Part shown: positions 36,509-36,747 of the stretch, piece after piece | How positions within the stretch are numbered: the first letter of the stretch is position 1 | How the letters are laid out: the number at the start of each line of letters is the position of its first letter | From: a virus | Direction: 5' to 3' (one strand) | IMG/VR virus record: IMGVR_UViG_3300027730_000070 | Coordinates: 1-36,747 of that record | DNA: 36,747 bases | Notes under the pieces: generated by a model | Seen by the model: only the letters and a program-made list of their open reading frames with translations | Told to the model about the DNA's origin: nothing | Databases searched by the model: none | Program-made: the position numbers and the translations under genes

Positions 36509-36747
36509 TATTCGATTACTCCGAGCACACGCTCGCACTGGATGATGTAAAGCTTCTCGCCGTCGATCTCTTTCTCAAGGGCGTCGTACTTGTCGATGAG
36601 GATCTTGTCCCCTACCTTTATGCCCTGTTCGTTCTCGGCTACCGCCAAGACTTCGAAGGTATCTTTCTTCGGCTCTTTCACAGTGAGGATGATGGTCTTC
36701 TTCTCCTCTACAGGCTCAAAGAGTTTGGCTATAATTCTTTTGTTTAC
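36508..36747 (-). CDS. GroES-like co-chaperonin (5' end cut by window edge)
   Basis: The frame is open from the window edge to TAA at 36508, giving 79 visible residues. Pattern: NKRIIAKLFEPVEEKKTIIL at the front (the core beta-barrel strand), EVLAVAENEQGIKVGDKILI (VGD motif), and DGEKLYIIQCERVLGVIE at the end, as in GroES (G-D-x-V-L-x-x-x-Y ... D-I-L-A-V/I). The mobile loop region (about 12-24) is where GroEL would bind. Phages such as T4 carry a GroES substitute (gp31) to fold their capsid protein. The start codon is outside the window. Confidence 0.7.
   Translation of the reverse strand, partial: VNKRIIAKLFEPVEEKKTIILTVKEPKKDTFEVLAVAENEQGIKVGDKILIDKYDALEKEIDGEKLYIIQCERVLGVIE

Overview
The window is a tailed bacteriophage genome, or nearly all of one, of podovirus type. 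It carries a terminase pair, a P22-like portal, an N4 gp56-like major capsid protein, a scaffold-like protein, a head-tail adaptor, a gp10-like tail protein, two large internal (ejection) virion proteins and a set of repeat-rich fibre proteins. No long-tail genes (tape measure, major tail protein, sheath) are visible. Genes are tightly packed, often with ATGA or TAATG stop/start overlaps and AGGAG-type Shine-Dalgarno sites. Lipobox and signal-peptide genes point to a bacterial, probably Gram-negative, host. No host genes are present, so the host cannot be named.

Layout. 1-6744 (minus strand): an early/middle operon headed by a 36-residue leader peptide and a lambda-O-like replication initiator with three iteron-like repeats inside it. 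It continues through a HTH protein, a RusA-type resolvase, many small and often cysteine-rich proteins, a SpoVG-like protein, a protein with an SSB-like acidic tip, a metallophosphoesterase and, cut by the left edge, a ParB-like nuclease-domain protein. 6745-7421: a control region around a Cro-like HTH gene, with two similar CAC-N7-GTG operator candidates between divergent promoters. 7422-11025 (plus): the recombination operon (RecT-like annealase, YqaJ exonuclease), then an AT-rich HNH homing endonuclease and a second metallophosphoesterase. 11045-11991: small exported proteins with unusual overlaps, including a frameshifted lipoprotein. 11998-17846 (minus): fibre genes. 17963-19581 (plus): an isolated cassette of seven small genes including a ribbon-helix-helix regulator. 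19578-36747 (minus as transcribed): ejection proteins, tail, capsid, portal, TerL, a CHC2 zinc-finger protein, TerS and, cut by the right edge, a GroES-like co-chaperonin.

All genes at both window ends read on the minus strand. If the molecule is circular, as in headful packaging, the replication operon would run through the ParB-like gene into GroES/TerS/TerL and the virion genes. No integrase, endolysin or classical holin was recognised.

The most striking signal is a dispersed 17-bp interrupted palindrome, TGTAAAG-CSG-CTTTACA. There are four perfect copies plus variants, and by hand count 19 occurrences of its 8-bp half-site. Both intergenic copies, and one intergenic half-site, directly abut a Shine-Dalgarno sequence. 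This suggests a phage-wide regulatory element acting on DNA, or as an RNA hairpin at translation starts.
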